Below, piece after piece: positions 46,789-57,867 of a DNA stretch of 64,000 nucleotides. The position numbers and the translations under genes were made by a program. The stretch is from Polyporus tsugae (Eukaryota; Basidiomycota; Agaricomycetes; Polyporales; Polyporaceae). Location: positions 2,423,001 through 2,487,000 of the forward strand of contig JAHRBS010000012.1 of the NCBI GenBank assembly GCA_024305745.1, written 5' to 3'. The notes beneath the pieces are model-generated. The model was not told the DNA's origin. It worked only from the letters and a program-made list of their open reading frames with translations, and ran no database searches. The first letter of the stretch is position 1, and every line of letters starts with the position of its first letter.

Positions 46789-47039
46789 AAATTTGTGATC
46801 GCATTTATGTCGCATCGTTTTTCAGCCTGGCGGACGTTACTGTTGAACGATGCGGGTGCCAACGGCCCATAAGTTAAGTATAATGTATTGGTCGAGGTTG
46901 GTCGGTATGCCGGATGCTCTGGTGCCTCTGCAGTCGAGTCAACCGTCCAAACGCATGATATTCACAATAACCAACAACACAACGCTCCCCGGCGGTATCA
47001 GCCTAAAACATCCCGTCTCGCTACCATCCTACTTCCAGA

Positions 47040-47579
47040 TCAAGCTTTCGGGAGGAGCGTCCATGTGATGTTTTCCAGGCGGCCGACCTTGACCGGCGCG
47101 AGGCGCTTGAACGCCGTGGGGCTGAGCTCGATGCTGCCCACCTTGCACGTGGCGCAGGATTCGACGACCTTGACGATGACCGACTTCTCCTTGTGGGTCA
47201 CCTTCAGCTTGCGGAAGCACAAGGGGTTCCTGTCGCGCGAATGGCGTCCGAGTCAGTAGGGTATTCGTCACGCCTGAAGAGAGGTCTGTGGCATTGGAGG
47301 GAGAAGATGCATACAGGTGGGGGTCGGAGCCGGCGCCAGGGAAGTTCTTGATGGTGTGGGCGTCGACGGCAACGACATAATCGAGGGTCGTGTCGTATAC
47401 GCCACAGTAGCCGAGGCCGGGGTAGTAGGTTGTGGCTGTTCGAAGGAAGGCGTTAGTGTCGAGGGCGAGGCAAAGAGGGAGGTGGGGGAATGCTGACCAT
47501 TGCCACCTTTATGGGTGAGGGCGAAGCCGGAAGTGGCGGCGGAGAGGGCGACGATGAGGGCGGCGGCAGAGAAGCGCAT
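47040..47579 (-). CDS. RlpA-like (barwin-like) small secreted protein, divergent copy
   Basis: Three exons in minus order, 47579-47498, 47435-47315 and 47229-47040, give 130 residues. Signal peptide MRFSAAALIVALSAATSGFA; then TTYYPGLGYCG and VVAVDAHTIKNFPGAGSD, then NPLCFRKLKV, VIVKVVESCATC and IELSPTAFKRLAPVKVGRL. Compared with the copy at 5410, CGRK has become CFRK, and the Asp-Thr-Cys-Pro segment is Glu-Ser-Cys-Ala. The conserved acidic residue of the double-psi barrel is thus Glu instead of Asp, which may alter or remove activity. The leader before the ATG is nearly identical to that of the 5410 gene (both end CGCTTTAACTTAAGCAA then ATG or TATG), so the promoter was copied with the gene. 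It is part of the inverted duplicate unit. Confidence 0.82.
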
Positions 47580-47646
47580 GTTGCTTAAGTTAAAGCGAAT
47601 AAAGTCGAGTGCGACAATAGTGAAGTTTCAGGTCGTCCTGAGAGGG

Positions 47647-47654
47647 TTTATATA
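47647..47654 (-). promoter_or_regulatory. TATA box of the RlpA-like gene at 47579
   Basis: TATATAAA on the minus strand, about 70 bases before the start codon. Confidence 0.6.
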
Positions 47655-47660
47655 CGTTGT

Positions 47661-48870
47661 CAATACCGTGCATCAATATACATCATGTGGATTGCTGCCA
47701 GGTGCACAATCCATGCACGCGGACACACAGACCCCAACGAGGCCCGCTGAGGCTGTACTTACTGTACGATGTTCGACGCAAGTTCGAACTACGACTGGAT
47801 TAATATTGTACTATGCCCCATGTCGCAGCCAAATATCCACTGATTGACCAGATGCGGAGGAGCGGGGTGCGCCGCCATCACTAGGCTCGAAATTCGGACG
47901 GAACACATCAGCGGAGTGTGAATTGGGACAGCGTACCTCACAACAGAGTTGGAATCAGCATCACCCAATCTCGGCTGGACTCGAGCCTACGCCATCACAA
48001 TATCGAACAACTGCGTCGGTGACTCGGTGGTGTAGGGTGGCGGAGGACTTCAACGTGCTCGTCTCCAGGAGCACATGTTCAGAGCCTTGGCTCGAGTATT
48101 GGACATGACCTGTATAGCCCTGTGTGTGATGGTGGTGACAAATGTTTAACGTTTAACGTTTAATCGCGAGGGGTAAGGCACAGCGTCCGTCGTTGCATAA
48201 GTATTGTGCAGGAAAGGGAACTTGGGAATTGTAGCGTTGTCGTTGGACGCCCGCCAGGTCCCGCCTGTCGATACGTGAGTGTCGGTCTTCAAAAAAGGCG
48301 CAAGAGATGCGTGTGCACATACTTAGTAGTACTGATCCTGCGCATTGATTGTCACTACGAAGTCTCGCCAACGCCGCCTATGTTACTGTGAGGCCAGTGG
48401 ACGAGTTGGATGAGGGTGTGGCAGTACGGCTTCTGGCTGTGCGTGACGTAGTGATCATTACCGACGAGTCCTTGAAGTTGAAGTGTTCAAACGTTCAAGC
48501 TTCAAGGGTTGGCCACCGCACAGGCTGTGCGACAGTACTGTACTAGTACTACTTACAGTAGTGTTGTTGCGAGAGTTACAGTCGGGAGATTCCGGGTTGG
48601 CCAAGTAAGGCAAATGAAGCGCCCAAGACCGGCCCGACTCTGTCCGACAGACTCATAACGGGGCCGGTTCTCGACTCGGAGGTTGTCGCCAGGCCTAGGA
48701 CCATCAACTGAGAACTCCCCACCAACCCCCAACGCTCGCACCCGAGGATCTGACAAGACCACGGCTGAGCTCAGAGTCCTTGACTCTTTTCGAACCACTG
48801 GAATATTTCGAGCCGTCTACGGTACAAGCGACTTTAGAGCGGCGACCTCGGACCGTCGGACGCGGACGCA
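47661..48870. other. Intergenic, no supported gene
   Basis: It contains a short TTTAACG triplicate at 48144-48163, AT-rich palindromes (ACTGTACTAGTACT near 48533), and the 13-base word TTCAAGCTTCAAG at 48494. No gene recognised. Confidence 0.5.
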
Positions 48871-48878
48871 TTATAACA
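48871..48878 (+). promoter_or_regulatory. TATA-like box of the carboxypeptidase gene
   Basis: TATAACAG, 106 bases before the ATG at 48977. Confidence 0.35.
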
Positions 48879-48976
48879 GCACTTTTACCTCATTCACATG
48901 ACGGTGCTTCCTTATCTTTGTCTCTATCGCGACTACGCCAGGTCAAGGCCTTAGGACAGTACACCCAAACAGCGGC

Positions 48977-51249
48977 ATGAAGCTACTGCAGCTGATCTCT
49001 GGCCTGCTTGGCCTGCTATCTTACGCCGTCATTGCCTTTAGCGCGGCACAACTGCCCTTCGGAGGAGAAAATGCATTCAGCACTTACGACGACGGGCTAT
49101 TCACGCCACTCGAAGATCTCGGCGCACTGTCGTCCACTGAATTCACGACGTTGAGCCATCCAGCGTTTTCGCGTCACAAAGTGCGCGTCAAACAGTCGCA
49201 CTTCTGCGATGGTTCCGTGCGGTACGCATTGTTTTGTTTTATCTTCTTGACTTCGAAACGACGAGGTCTGACCGTCATCTAGAGCATACACGGGATATAT
49301 AGACATCGAGGCGCGGCACCTTTTCTTTTACTTCTTCGAGTCCCGTCGCGACCCTGACACCGACGACATCATCTTCTGGACTAACGGCGGCCCGGGAGCA
49401 TCCTCAACCATGGGCTTGTTCATGGAACTTGGTGCGCAGTTCATGACCACAAGCAGCTATGACCGCCGTCGAAGTTGGCTGACGCACGGTTAGGCCCTTG
49501 CAGGGTGACGAGCTCGAAGGAGACCGAGCCACACCCGTACGGTTGGAACGACCGCGCAAACATCTTCTTTGTCGACCAGCCTGTTGGCGTCGGGTTCTCG
49601 TACGCGGAATACGGCGAGTCCGTGGTACGTCAACTTGCTTCGAAACATCTGATCCGTTGGTTGACTGACAGTATTCGAAGGGTACGACGAAGGAGGCTGG
49701 GGACGACATCGCTGCGTTCATGTCGATCTTCTTTGAACACTTCACCAAGTTCAAGGGAAGGGCGCTCCATCTCTCAGGCGAATCCTACGGTGTAAGCACC
49801 CCAAGTTGCCCCCTCAGGTTTGAATCAGGCTAATATGAGCACCCCAACGACAGGGCCGTTACATCCCAGTCTTCGCATCTGCGATATACGACAATAACCC
49901 CCGTCTCATCGAAGCTGGACTGACTCCCATCAATCTATCGTCCATAATGATTGGTATGTTCGTCGATGGATGCTGCTTTGCATTCATCTGCTGAAACCCC
50001 ATTGCAGGGAATGGGTGTACAGATTTTGCTACGATGTTCCCGTCATACTACCTTGCCCAGTGCGAGGACCCTACCTTCCCCGCCGTTCAAGGAATCAGGT
50101 AAGTTGATCTCACGCAACGGGGTATATCATGGCCATATCTGACAAGGCTCTTCGTAGCGACTGTGTGCGCATGAAGCAGCTAGTGCGTTAAAGCGCTCTC
50201 ACCCGCCTCATCACTCTCGTAGCCCTAACACACCCTCAGGTACCCCGCTGCGAGAAGCGCTTTAAGGAGTCATGCGTCGACAAGTTCGATATGATCGACT
50301 GTGGAGCAGCCGCAGAGTTCTGCGAGAAGTCCCTCTCAGGCCCGTTCAATGGTTAGTGCACATGTTTTTGCGGACCATCCTGAAACTGATTGTGCCCCCC
50401 CCCCGGCAGATTTGAACCACTACGACCGCGCACGCCCATGGTACGTACTCATGTTTGCTATCCCAAGCACACTTCTAAACAGCCCGTCTCGCTGATTCAG
50501 CAAGGGTCTCAGTATCACGGAGTGCTACCCAATCATTCAGTGTGTATCTTGTCCTCACTTCCTCCATTTTCCTCACTGACGCGGTCTCGGCTCGCCCCCC
50601 AGGGATATCGGCGACTTCCTCAACAAGAAGCACATACAATCTCTCATTGGCGTGGACGCGTCCGTTAGCGGGCACACCTCCTTCAACTGGAGCTCTCACA
50701 CTGTGGCACAGGCCTTCGAGAAGACCCTCGACATAGTCTCCTTCCCAGCGCACTACTACATTGCTGCGTTACTCGAGCGCGGCATCCGCACGCTCATCTA
50801 CGTCGGCGCGACCGACTACATCTGCAACTGGGTGCGTCTTCAATCCTCCTCGCTGATGCGCTCGCTCCACCCCACCTCTTCGATTTTGCTGTGAGATATT
50901 GGCGGCGAAGCTGACAAGGATTTCCCATGGGGCGCAGATGGGCAACGAGGCGATGACGCTCGGGCTCGAGTGGACGAGGAAGGACGAGTTCCGCAGGGAG
51001 CCGCTGCATGTGTGGACCATCAAGGGGAACCAGATTGCCGGCCTGACGAGGAGCGGTGGTGGACTGACGTTCGCGACGATCGTCGGCGCCGGACACATGG
51101 TGCGCCCGTCTTGCCTTTTTTTCACCCGAATGCTGTACATGCATGTATTGACCCATGCGTATGTGCGTGATAATAATTAGGCACCGTACGACAAGCCCGT
51201 CGAGTCGCTCGAGCTGGTCAACAGGTGGTTGGCTGGGGAAGCGCTGTGA
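48977..51249 (+). CDS. Serine carboxypeptidase, family S10
   Basis: Thirteen exons give 500 residues in frame: 48977-49221, 49283-49431, 49494-49624, 49672-49791, 49854-49953, 50008-50098, 50158-50182, 50240-50351, 50410-50440, 50501-50539, 50603-50831, 50938-51099 and 51181-51249. A signal peptide (residues 1-24) and short propeptide precede [18 protein letters not shown], then [20 protein letters not shown]. The nucleophile Ser is in [17 protein letters not shown] (split by an intron after the first Gly), the Asp in [11 protein letters not shown] and the His in VGAGHMAPYDKP. These enzymes remove C-terminal amino acids from peptides in vacuole or outside the cell. The conserved Cys of NGGPGCSS is Ala here; the Gly-rich oxyanion loop is otherwise kept. 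Conserved Cys pairs in the middle ([23 protein letters not shown]) are present. It appears functional. Confidence 0.92.
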
Positions 51250-52598
51250 GCCTTCCGAAGCGCTGCTGCTGCCTGTCTCCGGTACCGGCGAGACAGCATC
51301 AACTGGTTATAACTAGCCGCCGCCTGAAGTGGGACGTTGGCGAAGTGGAATAAATATAAGTAGAAGTTGTTTCGATACTAGATTGATGTGACCATGCCCA
51401 TCTGACTCTTGAAGCTTGAAATAGAAGCCGTACTTAAATTTGGAGACACATACCAGTCGATGCCAAGCTTGAATGCAGCCCAACGGCCGTACTCACCCAC
51501 AATGATGGCAAGATGCTTACTGCACGTGATCCTCTATGAACAGCCTGTGGTGCACAGCGTCTGAAAAAAAACTCTCTCTGTAACTTGTCGCCTCTTGTGA
51601 TCATGAGTCTTATCTGGTCGACGTCAGCTCCCCTTCGCCACTGCCAGTACTCGTCCTTCGTCATCCGTTTCTCATTCATCATGGGCCCCTTGCCGCCACC
51701 GTACAAGTTCGACGCCAATGTTCCGAATCCGGGTCATGAGAACGCGCGTAACGACTCCGATTTTGGCGCACAGTGCAATCGGAGTAGGTAGGAGCTCTCA
51801 TTCCGCTCGGAATTTTTTTTGATTGTTGAGCGCATCTTCCCGCAGGCGTCCATGCTGAACCGCGCTTATAAAAGCCATCGCTTTACACTGTATGGCGCTC
51901 AGTAATTCGGTCACAGCAGGACACTGCATCTGCATCACCGTGGTAATTCAAATCGGGATCGCAGGCATCGGCGACAACGGTGGTGGTACTACATGCTCTA
52001 TCTTGAACTACAGCAGGGGAGCAGACGTATGTGCGTATGACAATGCTGTGCCGGTGGAGGTGGTTTGACAGCGCATTCCTAGGATATCCGTAAGGCAGTG
52101 AACACATTCGTCACACCACGCCCAACGAGCGCTCAACGATCAGTATGTCAAATTTCCAAGTCCTTTGAATTTGCGACCATCGACCCCATGGCTCATCCAT
52201 TGAAACTTAAAGGACTTGTAGCTATAGCTCGGTAAGCGTGGTGATCTCAGCTGCAGGCTCCACCGAGGGTGACCGTATACTCACGCCCCGACTTGATAGC
52301 AAAACTCGAAGTTTACGTGCCAGTGCGTCTGCGGACAACCAAGCTGAAACTCTCCGCTATCCTCCGCTACTCCACCGTTGCGGGAGCCCTTGTTCAGCCT
52401 CGTGATGACCGCCCGCCTTCGCACCACCCCATTTGGTCCATCAGATCACTGGACTGTGTCGTTTCATCCACGCCGACACGGACTATCGTGTGGTCCAGCC
52501 TGAGCGAGCCTCCGTGCTCCCAGCCCCGCTACTGTGCGTCCGCTTGCACTGAGTGTACACTTTACAATCCACGCACATTGACGCGCCGGCCTGGGGGT
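51250..52598. other. Intergenic, no supported gene
   Basis: About 1.3 kb. It has the word CTTGAAGCTTGAA at 51408-51420 (the inverse of the word at 15044 and 48494). ORFs show no motifs. Its end is the promoter of the RlpA-like gene at 52709. Confidence 0.5.
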
Positions 52599-52607
52599 GT
52601 ATATAAA
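52599..52607 (+). promoter_or_regulatory. TATA box of the RlpA-like gene at 52709
   Basis: GTATATAAA, about 105 bases before the ATG, followed by CATTCGCAATTCAC, which also occurs in the leader of the 5410 gene. Confidence 0.6.
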
Positions 52608-52708
52608 CCCCTCCCTCCAGAACGGCCAATTCTCCATTCGCAATTCACCTTCATTCCCATTGCTGGTCAACTTCTTTTCTTCACTTCACTCCCTCTTTCT
52701 TTTTCAAC

Positions 52709-53276
52709 ATGCGCTTCTCCACCGCCGCCCTCTTTGTCGCTCTCACCGCCGCCACCTCCGGCTTCGCCAAGGTCCAGATGTCCAAGTCGGGTGGTGATGG
52801 TGCGCGCTTCCCCTCCTCCCTATGCAATCCTGGTGACGTCCAAGCTAACGTTTGCATCATGATAAACAGCTACCTTCTACACCCCTGGCCTCGGCTCCTG
52901 CGGCCACAACAACGTCGCGACCGACTTCATCGTCGCCGTCGACCACGCCACCATCACGAGCTTCCCTGGTGCGGGCGCGAACCCCAACACGTACGTATCC
53001 TCCCCTTTCCCCATGCCTCCTCACCATGCCTGGCGGCTGCCTTCTTCCGCCTCCGCGACACGACGCTGACGCCAGTGACGCTCTACGCGCGATAGGAACC
53101 CGATGTGCGGCCGCAAGATGCGCGTCACCCACGGCAAGCAGTCCGTCGTCGTCACCGTCGCGGACACCTGCCCGGGCTGCGCCGTCGGCAGCGTCGACCT
53201 CACGCCGACGGCGTTCAAGAAGCTCGCGGCGCTCAGCGTCGGCCGCATCCACGGCGTCAAGTGGACGCTCCTCTAG
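52709..53276 (+). CDS. RlpA-like (barwin-like) small secreted protein, third intact copy
   Basis: Three exons, 52709-52799, 52870-52990 and 53096-53276, give 130 residues. Signal peptide MRFSTAALFVALTAATSGFA; mature part ATFYTPGLGSCGHNN, FIVAVDHATI, NPMCGRKMRV, VVVTVADTCPGCAVGSVDL and ALSVGRIHGVKWTLL. This copy keeps the canonical ADTCPGC segment with all conserved cysteines and the Asp, so it is the most standard member here. Exon 2 is 121 nt as in the other two. The leader shares a short word with the 5410 gene but not the CGCTTTAACTTAAGCAA element, so it is an older branch of the local family. It has no F-box-like neighbour. Confidence 0.88.
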
Positions 53277-54314
53277 GCGCCGCGGCGGTTCCGGGAGTTC
53301 GAGTGGGAGCGCGTTCGGCCGTGACGCGATCGGACGCCTTCAATGGGAAGGGGCGAAAGGGGATGCGCGTCGTGGGCTGGTACTACGATCCGCTTTTTTT
53401 TCTTTTTCTTTTTGTTTCTTTCGGGAATCGAAGTTGGATTGCGGACGAAACTGAGCACTGGTGGGATCCCTCGGTGCAACTTCGGGGCCAACTTGAATGC
53501 GCGTGTCAGTGTCGGCAGCCGGCGAACGCCATTCATACTTGTATACGTATCCTGGGGGAATCGGCAGCTTTGTTGATTCGGCACTATAGATGCCATACGC
53601 TGATGTAGGGGGAAGGCGGGCAAGCTCCCAGTACAGTACTACTAGGTCTTGTACCAGTTTGGCGCCTTTCAGTCTCATCAGTAGTTGCTGGCCACGATAA
53701 GTGGACCCGGTTGACCGATTGCGGCGCGATACCATAGTCACTTGACACTGGCCCGAGAATGGACTGGGGGGATCCGCACCTCCAGATCCAACCCCATCTC
53801 CTAGCGAGCTACTCCACCGCCGCAAGGAGGTATTGTATTGCAGCTATCTTGAAGGGCTTTACAATCCGAGTCCGAGTCTTCGGATCTTACCCAAGCGTCT
53901 CTAGGACCGCCAGCCTGACAATTACTTAACGCGTCTGAGTCGCGGCCACCAACTTATCGCCTCCTTGCCCTCACCGTCTCGCTTGAGAATGTGGTGGCAA
54001 CAGGCGAAATCTGTGGCGTACTGCTGAGCGAAGCTCGCAAAGCCGAATTCGTGGTCTTGGCAGAGCCCGGTCACGACCGGCGATGACTATGCACGTAGAT
54101 TGACTGGTATGTACAATGTGCATAAGCGTGTTCAGTACAAGGAGAGACGATATTCTGGATCAATACGAAGGCAACTGGACAAGAAAAGAAATTGTCGGCG
54201 ATGACTTGCGAACACAGGTGCCAACGACGCCAACGCCGTCAGTCAATGGATGTGAAGACGCCCTAAGAAGAAGATCCGAGTCACCAGCTGTCAACGTCAC
54301 GGAGAAAACGAAAA
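53277..54314. other. Intergenic, no supported gene
   Basis: 3' flanks of two convergent genes. A T/C-rich run (T8CT5CT5) lies at 53394-53412. No gene recognised. Confidence 0.5.
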
Positions 54315-55008
54315 CTAAAGACATACGACATCGTTGTCCCAGTCAAACCACCACTGCGGCTTGCTGAGCGTGTTCAAGCTGTGCCCCTCTGACTCGTTCA
54401 TCGCGACCTTCAGAACCTCGATGGCATTTCCGGGGTCGAGGCAGTCGTCGAAGCGTTCCTGGAAGTTGTGGTTTGACCACAGTGAGACGATTCCGTCCCA
54501 GTCATCCGAGAAAGGACGGCCCATCTCCAATATGAACCCGCACTTTAGACCGAGGTCTTCGATCATCAGCATGCGGGACACAGATAACGCGAACAGCTTG
54601 ATGTCCTCGTCAGACTCTATCCACGCATCGTCGAGGTCTGCGAAGTCCAGTATTTCGTACCCGCGGAAGACGTCCCGATCTTCCTCCGCAATATCGATCG
54701 TTAGATGGTGCCGGCGGGCATAGTCGATAGCATATTGTGTGGTGAAGGGGAAGCCGTAGTGGTAGAGTGGCGGCTCCGGCCGGTCGGGACGGGGCATCAG
54801 GTTGCGCGGGAGAGCGTCTCTGGGGGGTCTATTTGCCATGAGTCTCTTCCATTTCTACGAGTATGTGTTAGTAGGCCTGAAACGATGCTAATGAGGACAG
54901 CGTTCTTACAGCTTCCTGAGCTTTCTCTGCGGCTTGGGTGAACCTGTTGCCGTGTTCCTTGTCCCATTCATTGAGGCGTTGACCGTTCTCCCATAGTCTA
55001 GGATTCAT
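54315..55008 (-). CDS. Hypothetical protein, acidic, function unknown
   Basis: Two exons in minus order, 55008-54910 and 54854-54315, give 212 residues. Exon 1 reads MNPRLWENGQRLNEWDKEHG, rich in charged and aromatic residues, and splices in frame (GTAAGA donor, TAG acceptor) to KWKRLMANRPPRDALPRN. The rest is acidic with many Trp and Asp: HYGFPFTTQYAIDYARRHHL, ILDFADLDDAWIESDED, CGFILEMGRPFSDDWDG and a C-terminal WWFDWDND. No signal peptide or membrane segment. I do not recognise a family. Codon use, a clean intron and absence of low-complexity sequence make it a convincing gene. The neighbouring gene at 55406 diverges from it. Confidence 0.7.
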
Positions 55009-55405
55009 GTGGAGATGTAAAACGAGAAACGTGGATGGAGAGGCAGAAGGGTGAGTGGGTCCTCAGGAGTGCAAGCGTCGAGCTGGTGGTTGAAGACAAT
55101 AATATGGGCGCCTTGACTGACGAACGCGCCTTGCGCCCAATATGGGACCACCGGCCCGGATTTTCGTCCATCCCATCCTCCGATACATAAGCGCTGTAAA
55201 GCCTGTTCGAATTAGGCTACCGCCGCATATTCGATTCTACTCGCCACTCGGCCAAGCCATCAAGGATGAACATCCTGCATCATTCTCTCTGGTAGAAATA
55301 AATAACTTGGGTGACCAACACCCAGTGCCAACTGGTCCTCCAACTTGTCCGAGTCCGAGTTCATCTGCTTCGTTTCTCGCACAGTCCGGACATCCTCGTC
55401 CAGAT
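55009..55405. other. Divergent spacer
   Basis: Promoters of the two flanking divergent hypotheticals. A plus ORF from 55142 runs into the next gene in frame, so a longer N-terminus is possible but looks less like coding sequence. Confidence 0.4.
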
Positions 55406-56804
55406 ATGCCTTCGTCTGGTACATCTGACCAGTCCAAGGCCAAAAATGCAACACCTCAGGTAACGTTCAACTTCTAGTAGCTTCTACCCTTCGCCATACT
55501 TCATCCTCATTGCTTGGCACAGGAAGCGCTGGTTATCGTGAAGGACGACATGGAGGACCATTTTTCCAACCTGCACTATCATGCATGGGGCAATCGCAGC
55601 TCCGAATCCAGTCTCTATCCTCTCTACAGCCTCATCCTCACGCTCACATGCCTCAATCTTCGGCACCCTAACGAGCCTCGAGTGTCGTTGATGTCCTGCC
55701 CGCAACCCTTCTTCGGAAAAGTCCCTCAACCTGGCGAGAAGGGTAATGACCCTTCCGATCCCTCTGCGAGGAAAATGACGAAGGAGCAGAAGAAGAAGCA
55801 ACGACTCCTCCCTTCCTATCAGTTCCCAGATTTCGCTCGTCTACTGATCTTCGCTGGCGGCGGCGACGACGACGAAAAGTCTCCAAGTGACTTTGGGCTA
55901 GAGACAGACCACGATATCTCTGAGTTCTTCGAGCTCAAGAGGCTAAATTGTCGAGGGCGGTGGTGGACCACGGAGGCGAAGACGACTGCCAAGGCTGAGG
56001 TTCCCGCGTTCCTTCCCCAGGTACACGATGCTGCCATGGCAGGCTTTGCGTACAACCCCGAGTGGAAGACCGTGTATGCGATCCTCATCGTTGGGGTTTA
56101 CTTCACCCAAATTTGCTGGGACTCCCGTCCTTCGGATCAAGCGTTGAAACCGATCATCCAGACCAAGATCCCGACAACCGTCAAGGAGGGCGTCCCTTAC
56201 AGAGAGCTGATCGGGAAGCTGCTGGGAGAGATCGACCAGTACTCGACCCGACCGATACCCGAGATCTCTTTCTACAACGAACCGGTCTTCACGTACAATC
56301 CTCCCCAGCCCGGGCCCAAGGACTCTCGCCCCGGCGTGTCCCTTTCGCCGAAGTTTCTCTACGCCCTCTCTAAACCCACAACCACACGCTTTCCTCAACT
56401 TTCTCCGCGCTCTACCCTTTTTGAGTCGCGGGTGAGGAAACCATCGATGGCTAAAGGGTCGAAGGTGCGCTCTCATCCGTGATTCTGGCACTTCTCTGTA
56501 TTGACTGCGTTTCAACGCGTAGAGTGAAGCCGAGAAGATGGTGAAGACTGTCTTAAGACTCCAACCCATTCAGTACCTCGAAGGTCATGCGCGGTCACTC
56601 GGCCATCGCTTCCCCGGAGATCCAGCCCCGACCCCTACCCCTCCTAACTCTACCGCTGAAGAGAGGTACAAGGCAACGGTCAAGAACATCAAGGAGTTGC
56701 CGACGCGGCACATCAAGACACGGAAGCAGATACAAGAGGTCCTCTTTGACCCCGAGCAAGAGAATGAGAATGGTGATGGTGACGATGCTGAAGTGGAGCC
56801 ATGA
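55406..56804 (+). CDS. Hypothetical protein with PD-(D/E)XK-like motif spacing
   Basis: Three exons, 55406-55459, 55523-56464 and 56523-56804, give 425 residues in frame. After a short Ser-rich start comes EALVIVKDDMEDHFSNLHYH, a basic patch (KMTKEQKKKQR), then YQFPDFARLLIFAGGG, about 25 acidic residues, and ISEFFELKRLN. PD followed after some 40 residues by E-L-K, then a helix with a Gln (AFLPQVHDAAMAG) and a hydrophobic strand (YAILIVGVYFTQICWDSR), is the arrangement of PD-(D/E)XK nuclease-like domains. The motif is suggestive only. The C-terminal third is Pro-rich with a final acidic tail (GDGDDAEVEP). No signal peptide. Similar unannotated proteins are expanded in basidiomycetes; whether this one cuts DNA or is an inactive fold is unknown. 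Confidence 0.65.
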
Positions 56805-57086
56805 CATCGACTGGCGGCCATGTACGTTTGGCACCGATGGACATTGGACGTTGTATGCGGGTCTACGCTGGGATGCAGAGGGCAGAGGGCGGAAATGGTG
56901 GGACGCACGCTCCCAGTGTATTACTTCAGGTGTCGAGGTAGACGACGGCTCAAGAATACGAATAGAGTAGGGCGATATGCTGGACTCGACAGATCAAGGA
57001 CACGTAACAAGAATCAGGAGGGGGAAGGGAACGAACCGAGATATCGTACAGCTTCCGAGCCTCAGGCTCCCGAAGGAGCTCCCTCC
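56805..57086. other. Convergent spacer
   Basis: Short 3' region between convergent genes; nothing seen. Confidence 0.4.
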
Positions 57087-57867
57087 CTACTGATACCCGC
57101 CCTCTTCACTCCTGCCATACTTCTCTCGCATGGCCGCGGACTCCTGCGCCTTCTCTAGCACCGGATCGCGATAGCCCTCAGGCACGAACTCGAGCGGCCG
57201 CTCCTCAGGCTCGTCCTCGACCTCGAGCGAGCTCTGTCGCGCCAGCGGGATGAGGCTGTGCAAGGTGGGCGACGTCTTTCCGTCCATCGTCGCGAACCCG
57301 AGCGCGCTCGCGCCGCGCGCTAGGTGCATGAACTCGGCGGAGGGGGGCGGGCGCGACTTGCGTCGGTGGCGAATGAGAATGAACGCACTGGCAGCGAGGA
57401 GGGCGAGCAAGGCGACTCCTCCGATGACTCCACCTGCGATCGCGCCTGTGTTGGTCGATGCCGCGCGCAGGGTTGAAGAGGTAGATGAAAGGGTAGGATA
57501 GCCGGTGGACTCATTATTGAAGGGCATAGACAGCGATGTTGGCGTTGAGTCGAGAGCAGGGGATGTTGAGTCGGGAGAAGGTAGCGTCGAGTCGGCGGTA
57601 GGAAGGGTCGTTGGAAATGACTGTCCAGATGTGGGAATGGGTTCAGATGCATCTATAAAATGATTATGGGAGCTATGGAGGAAGTTATGAAACAACGAAC
57701 TTACTCGAACTAGATGGGTCACCGGTGTAATGGAAAGGATCTGGCGTCGACATAGCACTCTCCTGGGCGGACGTATGGATCAAGGGGAGAGGGTCCTTCA
57801 ATGACCTTGTGAAACAATTCGACCATACAACGCTGCATGGAATATTTCCGTTGAAAGTAGTCGTCAT
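57087..57867 (-). CDS. Single-pass membrane protein with Ser/Thr-rich ectodomain
   Basis: Two exons in minus order, 57867-57705 and 57652-57087, give about 242 residues. The N-terminal part has NIPCSVVWSNCFTRS and a long Ser/Thr/Pro stretch (DSTLPSPDSTSPALDSTPTS), likely O-glycosylated. It is followed by one membrane helix with a glycine-rich start (GAIAGGVIGGVALLALLAAS, then AFILI) and a basic stop-transfer (RHRRKSRPPPS). The cytoplasmic tail is acidic with VEDEPEERPLEFVPEGY. This layout (Ser/Thr-rich outside, GAIAGGVVGG-type helix, RRRR) is typical of fungal wall-sensor-like and unknown surface proteins. There is no signal peptide at the chosen ATG, so upstream exons at 57.9-58.5 kb are likely missing from this model. 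Confidence 0.65.

Larger units (their letters stand above)
45380..47660 (-). repeat. Unit B of the inverted segmental duplication
   Basis: Mirror image of 5300-7146: F-box-like remnant (plus) then RlpA-like gene (minus), tail to tail with a 251-base spacer. Similarity is clear in coding parts and in the RlpA leader, but spacers have drifted, so the event is not recent. Confidence 0.65.

Noticed and set aside
48144..48163. TTTAACG triplicate
   Set aside because: Too short and isolated to be a functional array or telomere-like repeat.
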